The notes beneath the pieces are model-generated. The model had not been told where the DNA came from. It did no database searches and saw only the letters and a list, made by a program, of their open reading frames with translations. A DNA stretch of 64,000 bases from NCBI RefSeq assembly GCF_003369915.1, contig NC_046675.1, positions 15,004,001 to 15,068,000 of the forward strand, in the 5' to 3' direction. Numbering within the stretch: the stretch's first letter is position 1; every line of letters starts with the position of its first letter. Source of the DNA: Drosophila miranda. Its lineage: Eukaryota; Arthropoda; Insecta; Diptera; Drosophilidae. Positions 1 through 9,914 of this stretch are shown here, one piece after another. The position numbers and the translations under genes were made by a program.

Positions 1-3000
1 GGTGGTCGCCAAGGCATTCCACTCGAATCGCGGGTTTTTCGAGTGTGTCACCGGCAGGCACTCGGGCTCCACCAGCTTCCAGACGCCATCAACCTGCTCC
101 ACGGTGGCCAGACTGCAGTAGGGGATCTTGTGTATAACCTGACGCAGTTCGTTGGTGCTCCGAGGAGCTCCACCGGTCAACTGGCGAGAGCAGGTGTCCA
201 ATGTCGTTGCATGAGCCACTATAAGGATATTTCCAGCTGAAAGAAAATTGGATCGAAATTTTAAATTACAAAGAAATCTTCAAATGAAGTCATAAAATAT
301 AGTTGGATACACACTTGTGCGCTCCAATAGCTGCAACAGAACGTCGTGATTACGGGTATAAAACTGCTCTGTGGACTCCTTGAGACTGGCGGTCAGCTCC
401 CCTGAGGGCTGCACGGGCTCATACTCCAAATCGATGTTGTACTTGGCCTCAATTAGTTCATTCTTGGTCAGCCAGTCGGGAACACCGCTGGGGTACCAGG
501 CCATCCACTCAAACAGACCCGGCTCCAGCTTGATCTTGTGCTGTCCGCCCTGCTGGAGGCCTTCCAGGGCACTAGTGCAGGTCTGAATGCAGCGATACGA
601 GGGCGAGCAGTAGACATGGTCGACCTGAACGTGAGCCTCCAGCAGAGCCTGGCCGATGAGGTTTGCCTGAAATACACCCACATTGGTCAGCGGGGAGTCG
701 TTCTGCCAGCCCTCGGGGCTGTTCTTGCGACGTGGAAGGGTCTTGGGCATATTAAGGTCCTTCCTCATGTAATTGCCAAACTCATCGAAGCAGTAGGGTA
801 TCCAAGTACCGAATGTAAAGTCCACTCGCTCGCCATGTCGCATGATGTACACTTTGCGGTTCTTTGTCTGTGAGGCATCCAGCGAACACGGATGCATCGA
901 GTGATCCGAGTGGACGCTGAGCGTGTCATCGGGACGCGGTGGCTGCGCTGCCAGTGGTTCTACAAGTATCTCGTCCACCACCTGCTTGGACATCGATGTA
1001 GAGCAGGAAGACATATTGGTCGTAATCTCAATCGTGGGTGTGTGTGGATTTTGCTGATGGCCCAAGTTCTGGCTATTGAGCAATTGAACTGATGGCAGTT
1101 CCAGGCACGGTTTCAGTGTCTGTCGCAAGTATTTCTCGACACTCTGCTCTGAATCTTCAAAGGATGAGCCCTCTATAATCTCGGGATGGGTTGTACCTAA
1201 CAAAAGAAAAAATGACAGCAAGTGACAAATAAGTAAAACTTTTCTGAGAAATATTGATAAGGGAGTGTCAATAAACTGGAGTGTCCGATTTTATCTCGTT
1301 TCTAGATGGATTACTTACTCAGCCGCTGACGTTCCTCGGGTTCTGTGGATATACTGCGCCCGTCCACAATGTCCAGATCTTCTGCAGATGTCAGCGAAGA
1401 GGCCACACTCTTAGACAGCTGGACAACGCGATGCAGGGTCCAGGCGTCTGACTCGGCAGTGCGTTCGGTGTAGTTAACGGGCAGGTGGCCCGTGCTGCCT
1501 GTGAGCCAAGAGATTCCCTCGGCCCAGCCGTCACTTGAGCTGTCGACAACGTCACTGTTCAAGTAGATGTAGTCGCCAATCCGCAGCTCTAGCTCATCGG
1601 TCTCGTGAGGATTGTGCGGATAGACGACTTTCTGGACCTGCAAGCAAAGAATGTGGGGATTACAGTCCGCTTTGGCGATTGTGAGGTTGCAGGTGCGCTA
1701 ACTTGTTTGGTGGCGAGCCGTGGGTCACGGGAGTACAGGCGCAGTTCCCAATTGGAGGCACAGCCGGCGTCTAGTGTTTCCACGAGTGCTTTCAGTGCAT
1801 TGAATTGTGCCTGCGGGAACTGATAGGCGAGCGTCAGGTGCAGGCTCTTTACGTGGGGCTCGAGTGAGATGGCTACGGGGAATTATAGGCAATTAGTGAC
1901 CGAACGCTACGAAAGACAATCAATTACTAAATGTCAGATATTGCGGGGCTGCTTATTTGTACTTGTATGCCAATAATAATAAACTACTAATTGCCGTGTC
2001 ATGGCGTGTTTTGCTATAAACTCTACTCGTCATCAGAGCCTATATAGATTAGTAATGTAGCTACGGTCTACGGGTGAGTGTAAGACATCATGCATCGACA
2101 GATAAGGACGTATGTGAGTGTGGGAATGTTTTCGTGGTGATAAGGGATTCATTTTAGATACTAATACTACTAGAGCTTACATCGACTGCTGCGTGGTATG
2201 CAGCGGGTGCCCGAGGAAACCGCTCCGCACCAGGGGAAACAGGCCACAATGGCGTCCAGCTGCTCATAGGTATCGCTAATGACTGTGCATCGTTACCATT
2301 GCCATTACATTGGGTTCCATTGCCAACGATTAGTGTGTAGGCAGGAAAAGAGGAGAAGAACATAACCGTAAGCCACTCCGAAACTTGGAACAGAGAACCG
2401 AACCGAATGACAGTGAATATGTAGAACGTAAAAAGATAGCCAAAACAAAAACAACCCAAAGAGAGTGCAACTGCAACCAACAGAACCACATGGGCATACT
2501 TGAGTTGGACACCTCCTTGACGTATTGCAAAGCCAGACGCTTGAGATAGTTGGCATCCTCTTCGGCCACAAAGAAGCCCATGAAGTTCTGGCTCATATAC
2601 GGCTCTAGCTTGAGAGGGCGATCCAGTAGGGCACCCGTCATGTCGACCACCTGCTTCAGAGCCTTTGAAAGCTGCAGCGAGCATTCGTCCGGTGCCTGTT
2701 GGTGGATAATCTGATGTAACTAAAATTTTTAAGGATACAAATTCCCTTAAGCTGTCACCTTAAAGAAAGACACAAGTGTGATGTGGGGCACGTAGTTGTG
2801 GGCACCATTCCAGCCGCACATTTGGCGCGATTTTGACCAGAACTCCTCCAGCTGCTGCAGGAAAGGTCCCGTGGGACATGCATATATGATGTATTCGCGT
2901 GGGGCGCACTCATCCAAAGAGGCGTCATTTACATGGGCCAACAGCCAGTCGGAAGCGATTTGCACACCTCGGTTTCCCGTCGACGCCAAAGCTTTCTCCC

Positions 3001-3256
3001 TGGGGATGAAAATACAAAAAATCAATACACGACCCTCACCTTGCCGCTATTGTTTGCGGCTTATATCCCAGATACAGCCGCTCAGCTTCCGGTGAAGGCA
3101 CGGGAGGCTAGTGGCATTTGATGGCTATGCTATGGAAACTCACGCTCTGTGCCGTGGAAATCCCATTTGGAGCAACGTCTGAAGCGGCGTCAAATGCTGC
3201 TTGGAGATGCAGATCCGTGTTGGCGTCTGACTCTTACGGGGTGGTAGCGTTGCCAT
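1..3256 (-). CDS. UBASH3: UBASH3/Sts-like protein (UBA, 2H phosphoesterase, SH3, histidine phosphatase), 3' end off window
   Basis: Homologue of UBASH3A/B (Sts-2/Sts-1), which bind ubiquitin and act as histidine-family protein phosphatases that damp receptor tyrosine-kinase signalling. My splice model, in minus-strand order: 3256-3144, 2999-2759, 2695-2500, 2282-2181, 1872-1703, 1637-1319, 1196-315, 236-1. All junctions are GT-AG and keep frame for 753 codons. The ATG at 3256 opens directly into a UBA domain (residues ~20-62, MGFP motif). Two 2H phosphoesterase motifs follow, HIT (~110-112) and HLT (~229-231), then SH3 (~275-345). The phosphatase has RHGE at ~500-503, a YCSPSYRC segment, and the second histidine in IVAHATT in the last exon. 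Human paralogues are ~650-660 residues; extra length lies in the low-complexity linker before RHGE. The frame is still open at base 1, close to the expected C-terminus. I believe this is D. melanogaster CG13604 (recollection). Confidence 0.93.
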
Positions 3257-3381
3257 CCTAATTGTTTAGCCCACTGTTGTCGCAAGAGCCCGTTTTTGAA
3301 ACGATCTAAATTTTCTAACGGTTATCAGTAATAGTTTTATTAAAAATACAAATTTTTAATTGCAGCAAAGAGTGTTGTTAA
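3257..3381 (-). other. Probable 5' UTR of the UBASH3-like gene
   Basis: Sequence between motif 1 and the ATG at 3256. It is AT-rich with no splice signal needed. The transcription start is inferred from motif spacing only. Confidence 0.4.
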
Positions 3382-3475
3382 CAGTGTGACCGCGGATTTA
3401 TCGATAAAATATACCGTCCGACCCTCAGAAATATACCGCCTAATTTTCAAAATATACCGTAAATATACTGACGAA
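3382..3475 (-). promoter_or_regulatory. Promoter region of the UBASH3-like gene: motif 1, DRE and GGTATATTT repeats
   Basis: Read on the minus strand, 3392-3382 is CGGTCACACTG, a perfect match to the Drosophila core promoter motif 1 (YGGTCACACTR, bound by M1BP). TATCGATA, a DREF site, lies at 3399-3406. Upstream of it are GGTATATTT-type repeats up to ~3475. The start codon is 126 bases downstream at 3256, so a short 5' UTR is expected. No TATA box stands out, which fits a motif 1/DRE housekeeping promoter. Confidence 0.7.
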
Positions 3476-3759
3476 TTCAAGTTCTATTTTACATATTCCT
3501 CGTTTTTGATATTCCGACGAATATTACTAGCTATATAGAACATTTAGCCATGCCATCATTATTTTATACGATTGATTAATCAATTTTCTACTTCAAATAC
3601 TGCTCGGTACCACTCAGCTTGTGGCAAAGCGTAGGGTACATAAGTCCTCTGTGAAGGAAGATATATTTTTAAAATATGTCCACAATAATATACTGATCCA
3701 CCTACGCGTCTCGAAGCTGAAACCCAGCGTTTGATTCGGCGGCGTTTGATTGGGGGGTT

Positions 3760-4670
3760 GCTGACATTATTTCCCGCGCGCGGGAACCAACAATTCCGCG
3801 TGATCGTTCTGGTCTCTTATGCAGCGGACGGGCCGAAAGTTTTCTTTCCCACAAAGGCAGGAAAGTGCAGCCATGTGAGTCACAAGGATTATAGACCGAT
3901 AAGCCTTACCTCCTTTATACTAATAACACTAGAAAGCTGCTGGATTTACACATCAGTAATGAGGTTGGGGGACTGATGTCAACCAACCAGCATGCCTATA
4001 CCAAAGGGAAATGTGTGGAGACTGCACTACACTCGGTAGTAGCTGCCATTGAGAACGCCCTTCTCAGTAAAAAGTATGCACTGGGAGTATTTGTTGACAT
4101 CTCCGGAGCAACGTGGCTACGAATGCAATAAAAAATCGCCTGGTAGCGACTAATATACACCCAGCAATAAACCTGTTGATAAGGAACCTTCTAGGTAGTA
4201 GACGGGCGCAATCGGAGTGGGGCACCGCTTCTATTGCAAAAGGGGCTCACAGAGGCACATCTCAGAGTGGAGTCCTGTCGCCACTCCTATGGATGGAATC
4301 TGGATGGCGACCTCATCACGAGATTTGAAAGGAAGGCCCCAAAAATAACAGCCTTTTCAGATGACATAAGAATACTTATTACGGGTGCATGTCCATCCAC
4401 CCTCAGCTCCTTAATGGAACGTACGCTCAGGGAGATACGTCTTTACCATCGTCTTTACCAAGAGGTACATGGTAGCGAAATGGACCCCTCCTAAAATTTA
4501 CCAAACTAGGCTGATCCCAAAAACAGGTCAAATATCTAGGCACAGTACTGAACAGCAAGCTGGCTTGGAAACCCAATGTAGTGGAAAGGGTGAAGAAGGC
4601 CACCATTGCGCTTTATGCATCCAAGAAGATGCTCAGCAGCACATGGCGCTTGTCACCTCCTCTAATTAAG
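3760..4670 (+). mobile_element. Degenerate non-LTR reverse transcriptase, LOA/Bilbo-like
   Basis: Fragments of one reverse transcriptase are spread over three frames. A segment with DYRPISLTSF (from ~3892) is followed by one with NQHAYTKGKCVETALHS and FVDISGA (~3977-4112), one with HRGTSQSGVLSPLLW (~4245-4296), FSDDIR as the decayed FADD box (~4357-4374), and a last part around KATIALYASKK (~4595-4630). Order and spacing match RT motifs of non-LTR retrotransposons, and the wording is closest to the LOA/Bilbo clade as I remember it. Frameshifts and in-frame stops make it inactive. Neither end can be placed: no poly-A tail or target duplication was seen. Homology fades near 4670, where a different relic begins. 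Confidence 0.75.
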
Positions 4671-4721
4671 TTAAACGATAATATATAATGCTCATATATT
4701 TTATTAACCATTATTTCGCAG

Positions 4722-5864
4722 GCCTTGGGATCGCAGGAGGTCATGGGCAGTGTGCCATTAGCGAAGTTGTGTCCATGGTGCTGGACAGCATTCGGCAACG
4801 GGGATATGGCCCCCGATTGACGGCCATCTTCAGCGATGGATGCCCTTCCAATATGTTGGAACAGGTGAACGGCGCCCAGGAGTACGCTGTGCTATGGGAC
4901 AGCGTTCACCTGCGCAAAGTAATTGCGGAGAAGTTCGAGGCGTCGGACACGGTGCTCGAACAGCTCTACAACTTAACGTTCGCAGCCGGCGATTCGCAAG
5001 ACTGTGCCGGATTGTTAGGGAGGTCGAAGAGGTGGAACGGTTGGTTGGACGGTTGTAACCTTTGTAATTTGAATCGTGATGCATCAATATTTCTTGTCCT
5101 TCGTGCGCACCTTGTCGGAGCAGCAGCGACTAAATGCGGTACAGTTGATAACGTGGGAGAGTCGGGAGAGTTACCTCAACGATGGCCAAATTTTCATGAT
5201 GCACGGTTTGAGAGAGCCGCTCGTTCTCATTGCGGACGAATTCTATGCAAAATGGGATTGGCACGGGAAGTGGAAGGAATTCAACCTCGATGGCTCGAAT
5301 TTGCATTACCTACACATGAAGCTGGTAAGTTAATTTATTCATATATATTGATATGTAACCATAGCTATTTTTCCACAGGCCTTGGTTGAGTATAAGGCCA
5401 TGGGAAAAGAGGAGATTAATGACAGCGTCTCCATGGTCCTGGATATGGTGCGCATACATGCGCTATCCGGCATTGCCATTTTAGAATCTGTGGGCACATT
5501 GCTTTGGAAAACTTGCTGCATTAAACGAGAAGAAAACGCGTTTAGATAGTTGTATCTTGTGTATGCAAAAGGAACTGGGAGAGCTGCAAAAAAGGACAAA
5601 TATTATTCGAGACTTCGGGAGATACTAGTGGCTATTATAGCAGAGCGGGATGCTTTAATAGAGCACCGTCAGAAGAGCGACAATCACCTCAAACAGATGC
5701 AAGTTGAAGAGCTGAGACAGAGGAGTACCCAACGGTGCGCACGGATCACCTGGGCCGCATCGTAAGGGAGGTGGGAAAGTTGAAGTTGCTCGCCGCAACT
5801 TCGCCGTGTCTGCTCTTATCCGGCGACATCCTTCACCAGATGGAAACTCCCAAACCTGATGCGG
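4722..5864 (+). pseudogene. Unrecognised spliced gene fragment, frameshifted, with coiled-coil-like segments
   Basis: I do not recognise the protein. An acceptor (pyrimidine run then cag at ~4721) precedes an exon with coding-like stretches in more than one frame, e.g. EQVNGAQEYAVLWDSVHLR (~4858-4914) and REPLVLIADEFYAKWDWHG (~5212-5268). A 52-56-base intron with GTAAGT at ~5326 and CAG at ~5379 fits the Drosophila norm. The next exon reads EEINDSVSMVLDMVR, then in another frame NEKKTRLDSCILCMQKELGE, then IAERDALIEHRQKSDNHLKQ, then GRIVREVGKL. The charged, heptad-like text suggests a coiled coil. Frame changes make the copy non-functional. The LTR element is inserted at its right end, with flank continuing at 9911. 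The retained intron argues against a processed retrocopy. Confidence 0.5.
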
Positions 5865-6270
5865 TGTGACGCCCAGCACCAGGAAGACCAAGCGCCGGCG
5901 CCACAAACACCACAACAAAACATTAGAAACACCAAGAAGAAACCCTGAAGACTAATTATACTAGAAACACCAAGACAAGCCATGAAGACTAAACTATAAG
6001 TATTAGTAGAATAAGTAGAACATAAGAGACAATACATGAAGACCTGCCCTATAAGGAGAAAAGAAATAAACAGAAAAAGAACAAAAAATAAGAAAAAACC
6101 GAAAACATAAAACCAACCACAGCTGACCAGCCCAAGTGTGACCATACCCCAAACACCAACGGGCACACTATCAGCCGATCCGCACAAGCGCGTTAAGGAC
6201 ACACCAGCACGAAATCAGCCGATCAGCACAACGCGCTAGGAACATGCCGTACGGATCAGCTGCGTTTCAG

Positions 6271-6308
6271 AAATAAAAGGGGCTCAGCCAGAGCGATCAG
6301 CATCAGTT
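6271..6308 (+). promoter_or_regulatory. LTR promoter: TATA-like box and initiator
   Basis: AAATAAAAGG at 6271-6280 serves as a TATA-like box. About 30 bases on, ATCAGTTCG (6302-6310) matches the insect initiator TCAGT used by many Drosophila LTR elements. The 3' LTR carries the same pair at ~8868 and ~8900. Confidence 0.6.
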
Positions 6309-6377
6309 CGGCTCCGGCCAGTGGAGAGGTAAGCATCAGTAGCAGCCACCAGCAGCCCCAGCGATCCTCCCATCCCC

Positions 6378-7047
6378 CTCGGAGCGCATTAAACCTCCGC
6401 CGCCTTTCCTCTCCTCGGAGCGCATTAACCCTCCGCAACATTTCTTCTCCTCGGAGCGCATTTGACCTCCGCAACATTTATTCTCCTCGGAGCGCATTAA
6501 CCCTCCGCAACATTTACTCTCCTCGGAGACATTAACCCTCCGCAACCTTTCTTCTCCTCGGAGCGCATTAACCCTCCGCAACATTTATTCTCCTCGGAGC
6601 GCATTAACCCTCCGCAACATTTCTTCTCCTCGGAGCGCATTTGACCTCCGCAACATTTATTCTCCTCGGAGCGCATTAACCCTCCGCAACATTTCTTCTC
6701 CTCGGAGCGCATTTGACCTCCGCAACATTTCTTCTCCTCGGAGCGCATTAACCCTCCGCAACATTTACTCTCCTCGGAGCGCATTAACCCTCCGCAACCT
6801 TTCTTCTCCTCGGAGCGCATTAACCCTCCGCAACATTTATTCTCCTCGGAGCGCATTAACCCTCCGCGACATTTCTTCTCCTCGGAGCGCATTTGACCTC
6901 CGCAACATTTACTCTCCTCTGAGCGCATTAACCCTCCGCAACCTTTCTTCTCCTCGGAGCGCATTAACCCTCCGCAACATTTCTTCTCCTCGGAGCGCAT
7001 TAACCCTCCGCAACATTTCTTCTCCTCGGAGCGCATTAGACCTCCGC
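6378..7047. repeat. 36-bp minisatellite in the 5' LTR (~18-19 units)
   Basis: Tandem units of 36 bases with core CTCGGAGCGCATTAACCC followed by TCCGCAACATTTCTTCTC. Units vary at two sites: ATTAACC or ATTTGAC, and CATTTCTT, CATTTATT, CATTTACT or CCTTTCTT. Because 36 is a multiple of three, the minus strand stays open for hundreds of codons as a 12-residue repeat (MRSEEKKCCGGL type). I regard that as a by-product. One unit (~6529) lacks one base. Confidence 0.95.
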
Positions 7048-7200
7048 ACCTCGACCGACACCGACCGGACGGCTACCAGGACCCGCACGCAACCATCCGC
7101 CACGTGCGGCCAACTCGAAGGACGACCCCGGCAGCCGACCCCGAAGGAAGAGCCAGAAGAAAAACCCGCGCACCTACCAAACTTTGTACCTTTTAAGAAC

Positions 7201-7206
7201 AATAAA
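7201..7206 (+). terminator. LTR polyadenylation signal AATAAA
   Basis: AATAAAAATAAC follows TTTTAAGAAC near the R/U5 boundary. The functional copy is the equivalent signal in the 3' LTR at ~9763-9768. Confidence 0.55.
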
Positions 7207-7349
7207 AATAACTATCTCTTTTGTTACCGCTCAAACCCCGCCTTATTCTTGAACCACGAGACTCTCTTTCAGCTACCACACCCAGAGATCAAACAAATTT
7301 CTGTGGAACCCGGCGTGACGAGCATACCCCGGCCGAAGCGCCGTCACAG

Positions 7350-7364
7350 TGGCGCCCGAGCAGG
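7350..7364 (+). other. Primer-binding site of the LTR element
   Basis: TGGCGCCCGAGCAGG begins one base after the 5' LTR. The first ten bases fit the 3' end of a tRNA-Lys ending in GGGCGCCA, the primer class also used by Osvaldo-type elements. The later bases deviate. Confidence 0.8.
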
Positions 7365-7401
7365 TTGTGGTAGCATAAGAAGCATAATCTCAAAGGTCAA
7401 G

Positions 7402-8466
7402 ATGGCAAAACAATGGAAAAACCAAGCAACGAAACTGGAGTTACAAAACTATTGCGAGGAATTCGGATTGGAGAAACTGGATGGACTAGAGACCCAAAAG
7501 AAACTACTACAATTTTCGGAGAGAACAGACAATAAATATTCGAGAGAGGCTAGAACAACTAGCAAATACCCAAACACGAGGGAAAAGCCCGAGAACCAAG
7601 AGCCCAAGGCAACAATCACCAAAAGGAGTACCACAAAAACCAACAATGGAAGAGATCTGCTGCAGAAAACAACCGGAAAACACACAGGGCGCAGGACCAA
7701 CCCGCGAAACTCCTGTGGCCCGAAACCAGCTGAGCGGGACAACACACAATTAATATTTAACAAGAACCAACTTTTAGGACGGGCCAGGATTGGATCACAA
7801 CTGATGGATGTAATCATCGATACAGGGGCAACAAGATGCATGATAAACGAAAGGGTGGCCGAAAAACTAAAAGGAGAAGGTATCGAAGGAGTGGAAAACA
7901 GATTAATCCTGCTCGCGGATGGAAGCACTCGGAGAACAACACGAAGAATCCAAATAACAGTAGAACTAGGGGGAAAAGAAACCACCCAATCATTCCTAAT
8001 CATGACAGGGGTACCAGACACCCCCATACTAGGAATGGAATTCTTAAAGGATGCAGGCACATCAATAACGTGCGGAGAAGCCACAATAAACTTCAACGGG
8101 GAACCAAAGAGAAAAGAGGAAAGCGCAAGGAATTCGGTATCAGACCCAACGGACAAGGACGTGCTGGATCTCAACCCCGAGCGGCCAACGCCGGAACCGG
8201 GACCCCGGAAACCCATCCAGAGAGGCACCATCCCGGGCGAATGGAATGTCCCGAAAAACTTCGAACTAGCGACCACGTCGATCGAACTAGTCAAAACGAA
8301 ACTCCACGACCGCCCAAAACACACTCAACGACGCTTCAAACTATGGAACGAGGAACAGGAGGCGTGTTGGGTCAAGATCGGCCGAGCTGGAGATGTCCGC
8401 ATCAGCGCCTGGTTCCAAACAAAATCAACCGACAACGCCCCACTGGGAAAGGAGGGGGGAGTGTGA
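7402..8466 (+). CDS. Retroelement gag/protease polyprotein (355 residues), no polymerase
   Basis: Single intact frame inside the LTR element, starting at the ATG at 7402, the first in frame after the primer-binding site. The frame is open further upstream but without an ATG. The lysine- and asparagine-rich N-terminal ~130 residues look like a shortened Gag. A retropepsin-like domain follows: IIDTGAT with the catalytic Asp at residue ~140, a hydrophobic strand around LILLADGS, and the ILGMEFL signature in place of the usual ILGxDFL. A proline-rich linker and a basic, tryptophan-containing tail end at the PPT. The stop is the TGA inside the first bases of the 3' LTR. No zinc knuckle, RT, RNase H or integrase motif was seen. 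An intact protease without polymerase could act on Gag from a partner element (inference). Confidence 0.85.
   Translation: MAKQWKNQATKLELQNYCEEFGLEKLDGLETQKKLLQFSERTDNKYSREARTTSKYPNTREKPENQEPKATITKRSTTKTNNGRDLLQKTTGKHTGRRTNPRNSCGPKPAERDNTQLIFNKNQLLGRARIGSQLMDVIIDTGATRCMINERVAEKLKGEGIEGVENRLILLADGSTRRTTRRIQITVELGGKETTQSFLIMTGVPDTPILGMEFLKDAGTSITCGEATINFNGEPKRKEESARNSVSDPTDKDVLDLNPERPTPEPGPRKPIQRGTIPGEWNVPKNFELATTSIELVKTKLHDRPKHTQRRFKLWNEEQEACWVKIGRAGDVRISAWFQTKSTDNAPLGKEGGV
8445..8461 (+). other. Polypurine tract
   Basis: GGGAAAGGAGGGGGGAG directly abuts the 3' LTR, as needed for plus-strand priming in LTR elements. It also encodes the end of the protease frame. Confidence 0.88.
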
Positions 8467-9910
8467 CGCCCAGCACCAGGAAGACCAAGCGCCGGCGCCA
8501 CAAACACCACAACAAAACATTAGAAACACCAAGAAGAAACCCTGAAGACTAATTATACTAGAAACACCAAGACAAGCCATGAAGACTAAACTATAAGTAT
8601 TAGTAGAATAAGTAGAACATAAGAGACAATACATGAAGACCTGCCCTATAAGGAGAAAAGAAATAAACAGAAAAAGAACAAAAAATAAGAAAAAACCGAA
8701 AACATAAAACCAACCACAGCTGACCAGCCCAAGTGTGACCATACCCCAAACACCAACGGGCACACTATCAGCCGATCCGCACAAGCGCGTTAAGGACACA
8801 CCAGCACGAAATCAGCCGATCAGCACAACGCGCTAGGAACATGCCGTACGGATCAGCTGCGTTTCAGAAATAAAAGGGGCTCAGCCAGAGCGATCAGCAT
8901 CAGTTCGGCTCCGGCCAGTGGAGAGGTAAGCATCAGTAGCAGCCACCAGCAGCCCCAGCGATCCTCCCATCCCCCTCGGAGAGCATTAAACCTCCGCAAC
9001 ATTTATTCTCCTCGGAGCGCATTAACCCTCCGCAACATTTCTTCTCCTCGGAGCGCATTTGACCTGCGCAACATTTATTCTCCTCGGAGCGCATTAACCC
9101 TCCGCAACATTTACTCTCCTCGGAGCGCATTAACCCTCCGCAACCTTTCCTCTCCTCGGAGCGCATTAACCCTCCGCAACATTTCTTCTCCTCGGAGCGC
9201 ATTTGACCTCCGCAACATTTATTCTCCTCGGAGCGCATTAACCCTCCGCAACATTTCTTCTCCTCGGAGCGCATTTGACCTCCGCAACATTTATTCTCCT
9301 CGGAGCGCATTAACCCTCCGCAACATTTCTTCTCCTCGGAGCGCATTTGACCTCCGCAACATTTCTTCTCCTCGGAGCGCATTTGACCTCCGCAACATTT
9401 ATTCTCCTCGGAGCGCATTAACCCTCCGCAACATTTACTCTCCTCGGAGCGCATTAACCCTCCGCAACATTTATTCTCCTCGGAGCGCATTAACCCTCCG
9501 CAACATTTACTCTCCTCGGAGCGCATTAACCCTCCGCAACATTTCTTCTCCTCGGAGCGCATTAACCCTCCGCAACATTTCTTCTCCTCGGAGCGCATTA
9601 GACCTCCGCACCTCGACCGACACCGACCGGACGGCTACCAGGACCCGCACGCAACCATCCGCCACGTGCGGCCAACTCGAAGGACGACCCCGGCAGCCGA
9701 CCCCGAAGGAAGAGCCAGAAGAAAAACCCGCGCACCTACCAAACTTTGTACCTTTTAAGAACAATAAAAATAACTATCTCTTTTGTTACCGCTCAAACAC
9801 CGCCTTATTCTTGAACCACGAGACTCTCTTTCAGCTACCACACCCAGAGATCAAACAAATTTCTGTGGAACCCGGCGCGACGAGCATACCCCGGCCGAAG
9901 CGCCGTCACA
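8462..9910 (+). repeat. 3' LTR (1449 bp)
   Basis: Identical by eye to the 5' LTR up to the array start near 8975. It differs at two positions after the array: an A for C at ~9799, and CGCGACG for CGTGACG near 9878. The array has one unit fewer and a different order of unit variants, so arrays change faster than the rest of the LTR. Confidence 0.93.
8975..9600. repeat. 36-bp minisatellite in the 3' LTR (~17-18 units)
   Basis: Same unit as in the 5' LTR. The series of variants (ATTAACC or ATTTGAC with different CATTT tails) is not collinear with the 5' array, which shows duplication and loss of units during or after reverse transcription. One unit carries GACCTGCGC in place of GACCTCCGC (~9061). 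Confidence 0.95.
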
Positions 9911-9914
9911 GCGG

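Larger units (their letters stand above)
5865..7348 (+). repeat. 5' LTR (1484 bp)
   Basis: U3 runs from 5865 to about 6302. R holds the 36-bp array and ends near the AATAAA at 7201-7206. U5 extends to CGTCACA at 7342-7348. It is 35 bases longer than the 3' LTR: one repeat unit more, minus a one-base deletion in a unit near 6529. A consensus-like splice donor (GAGAG|GTAAGC, ~6329) lies just after the transcription start. Confidence 0.93.
5865..9910 (+). mobile_element. Complete young non-autonomous LTR retrotransposon (Ty3/gypsy type, Osvaldo/Ulysses-like)
   Basis: Two long LTRs (5865-7348 and 8462-9910) flank a 1113-base interior. Each LTR begins TGTGACG and ends CGTCACA. The element is bounded by the direct repeat GCGG at 5861-5864 and 9911-9914, a perfect 4-bp target duplication. 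A primer-binding site follows the 5' LTR after one base, and a purine tract abuts the 3' LTR. Outside the minisatellite the LTRs differ at only two positions that I can find in ~800 bases, so the insertion is very recent. The interior encodes only a protease-containing frame, with no reverse transcriptase, RNase H or integrase, so it must be mobilised in trans. Long LTRs, a tRNA-Lys-like primer site and a 4-bp duplication suggest the Osvaldo/Ulysses lineage (inference). Confidence 0.93.

Noticed and set aside
4830-5087. Minus-strand open frame in the decayed gene fragment
   Set aside because: No recognisable content. Splice signals and coding-like text are on the plus strand.
6497-7036. Minus-strand 12-residue repeat protein (MRSEEKKCCGGL type)
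   Set aside because: It is the antisense reading of the 36-bp LTR minisatellite. The unit is a multiple of three, so openness is automatic. No start context or conserved flanks.
6378-7047. CRISPR-like array of ~36-bp repeats
   Set aside because: Units are directly adjacent with no spacers, in a eukaryotic retroelement LTR.
7449-8324. 291-codon minus-strand open frame
   Set aside because: Antisense of the retroelement protease frame; the plus-strand frame carries the DTGA and ILGMEFL motifs.
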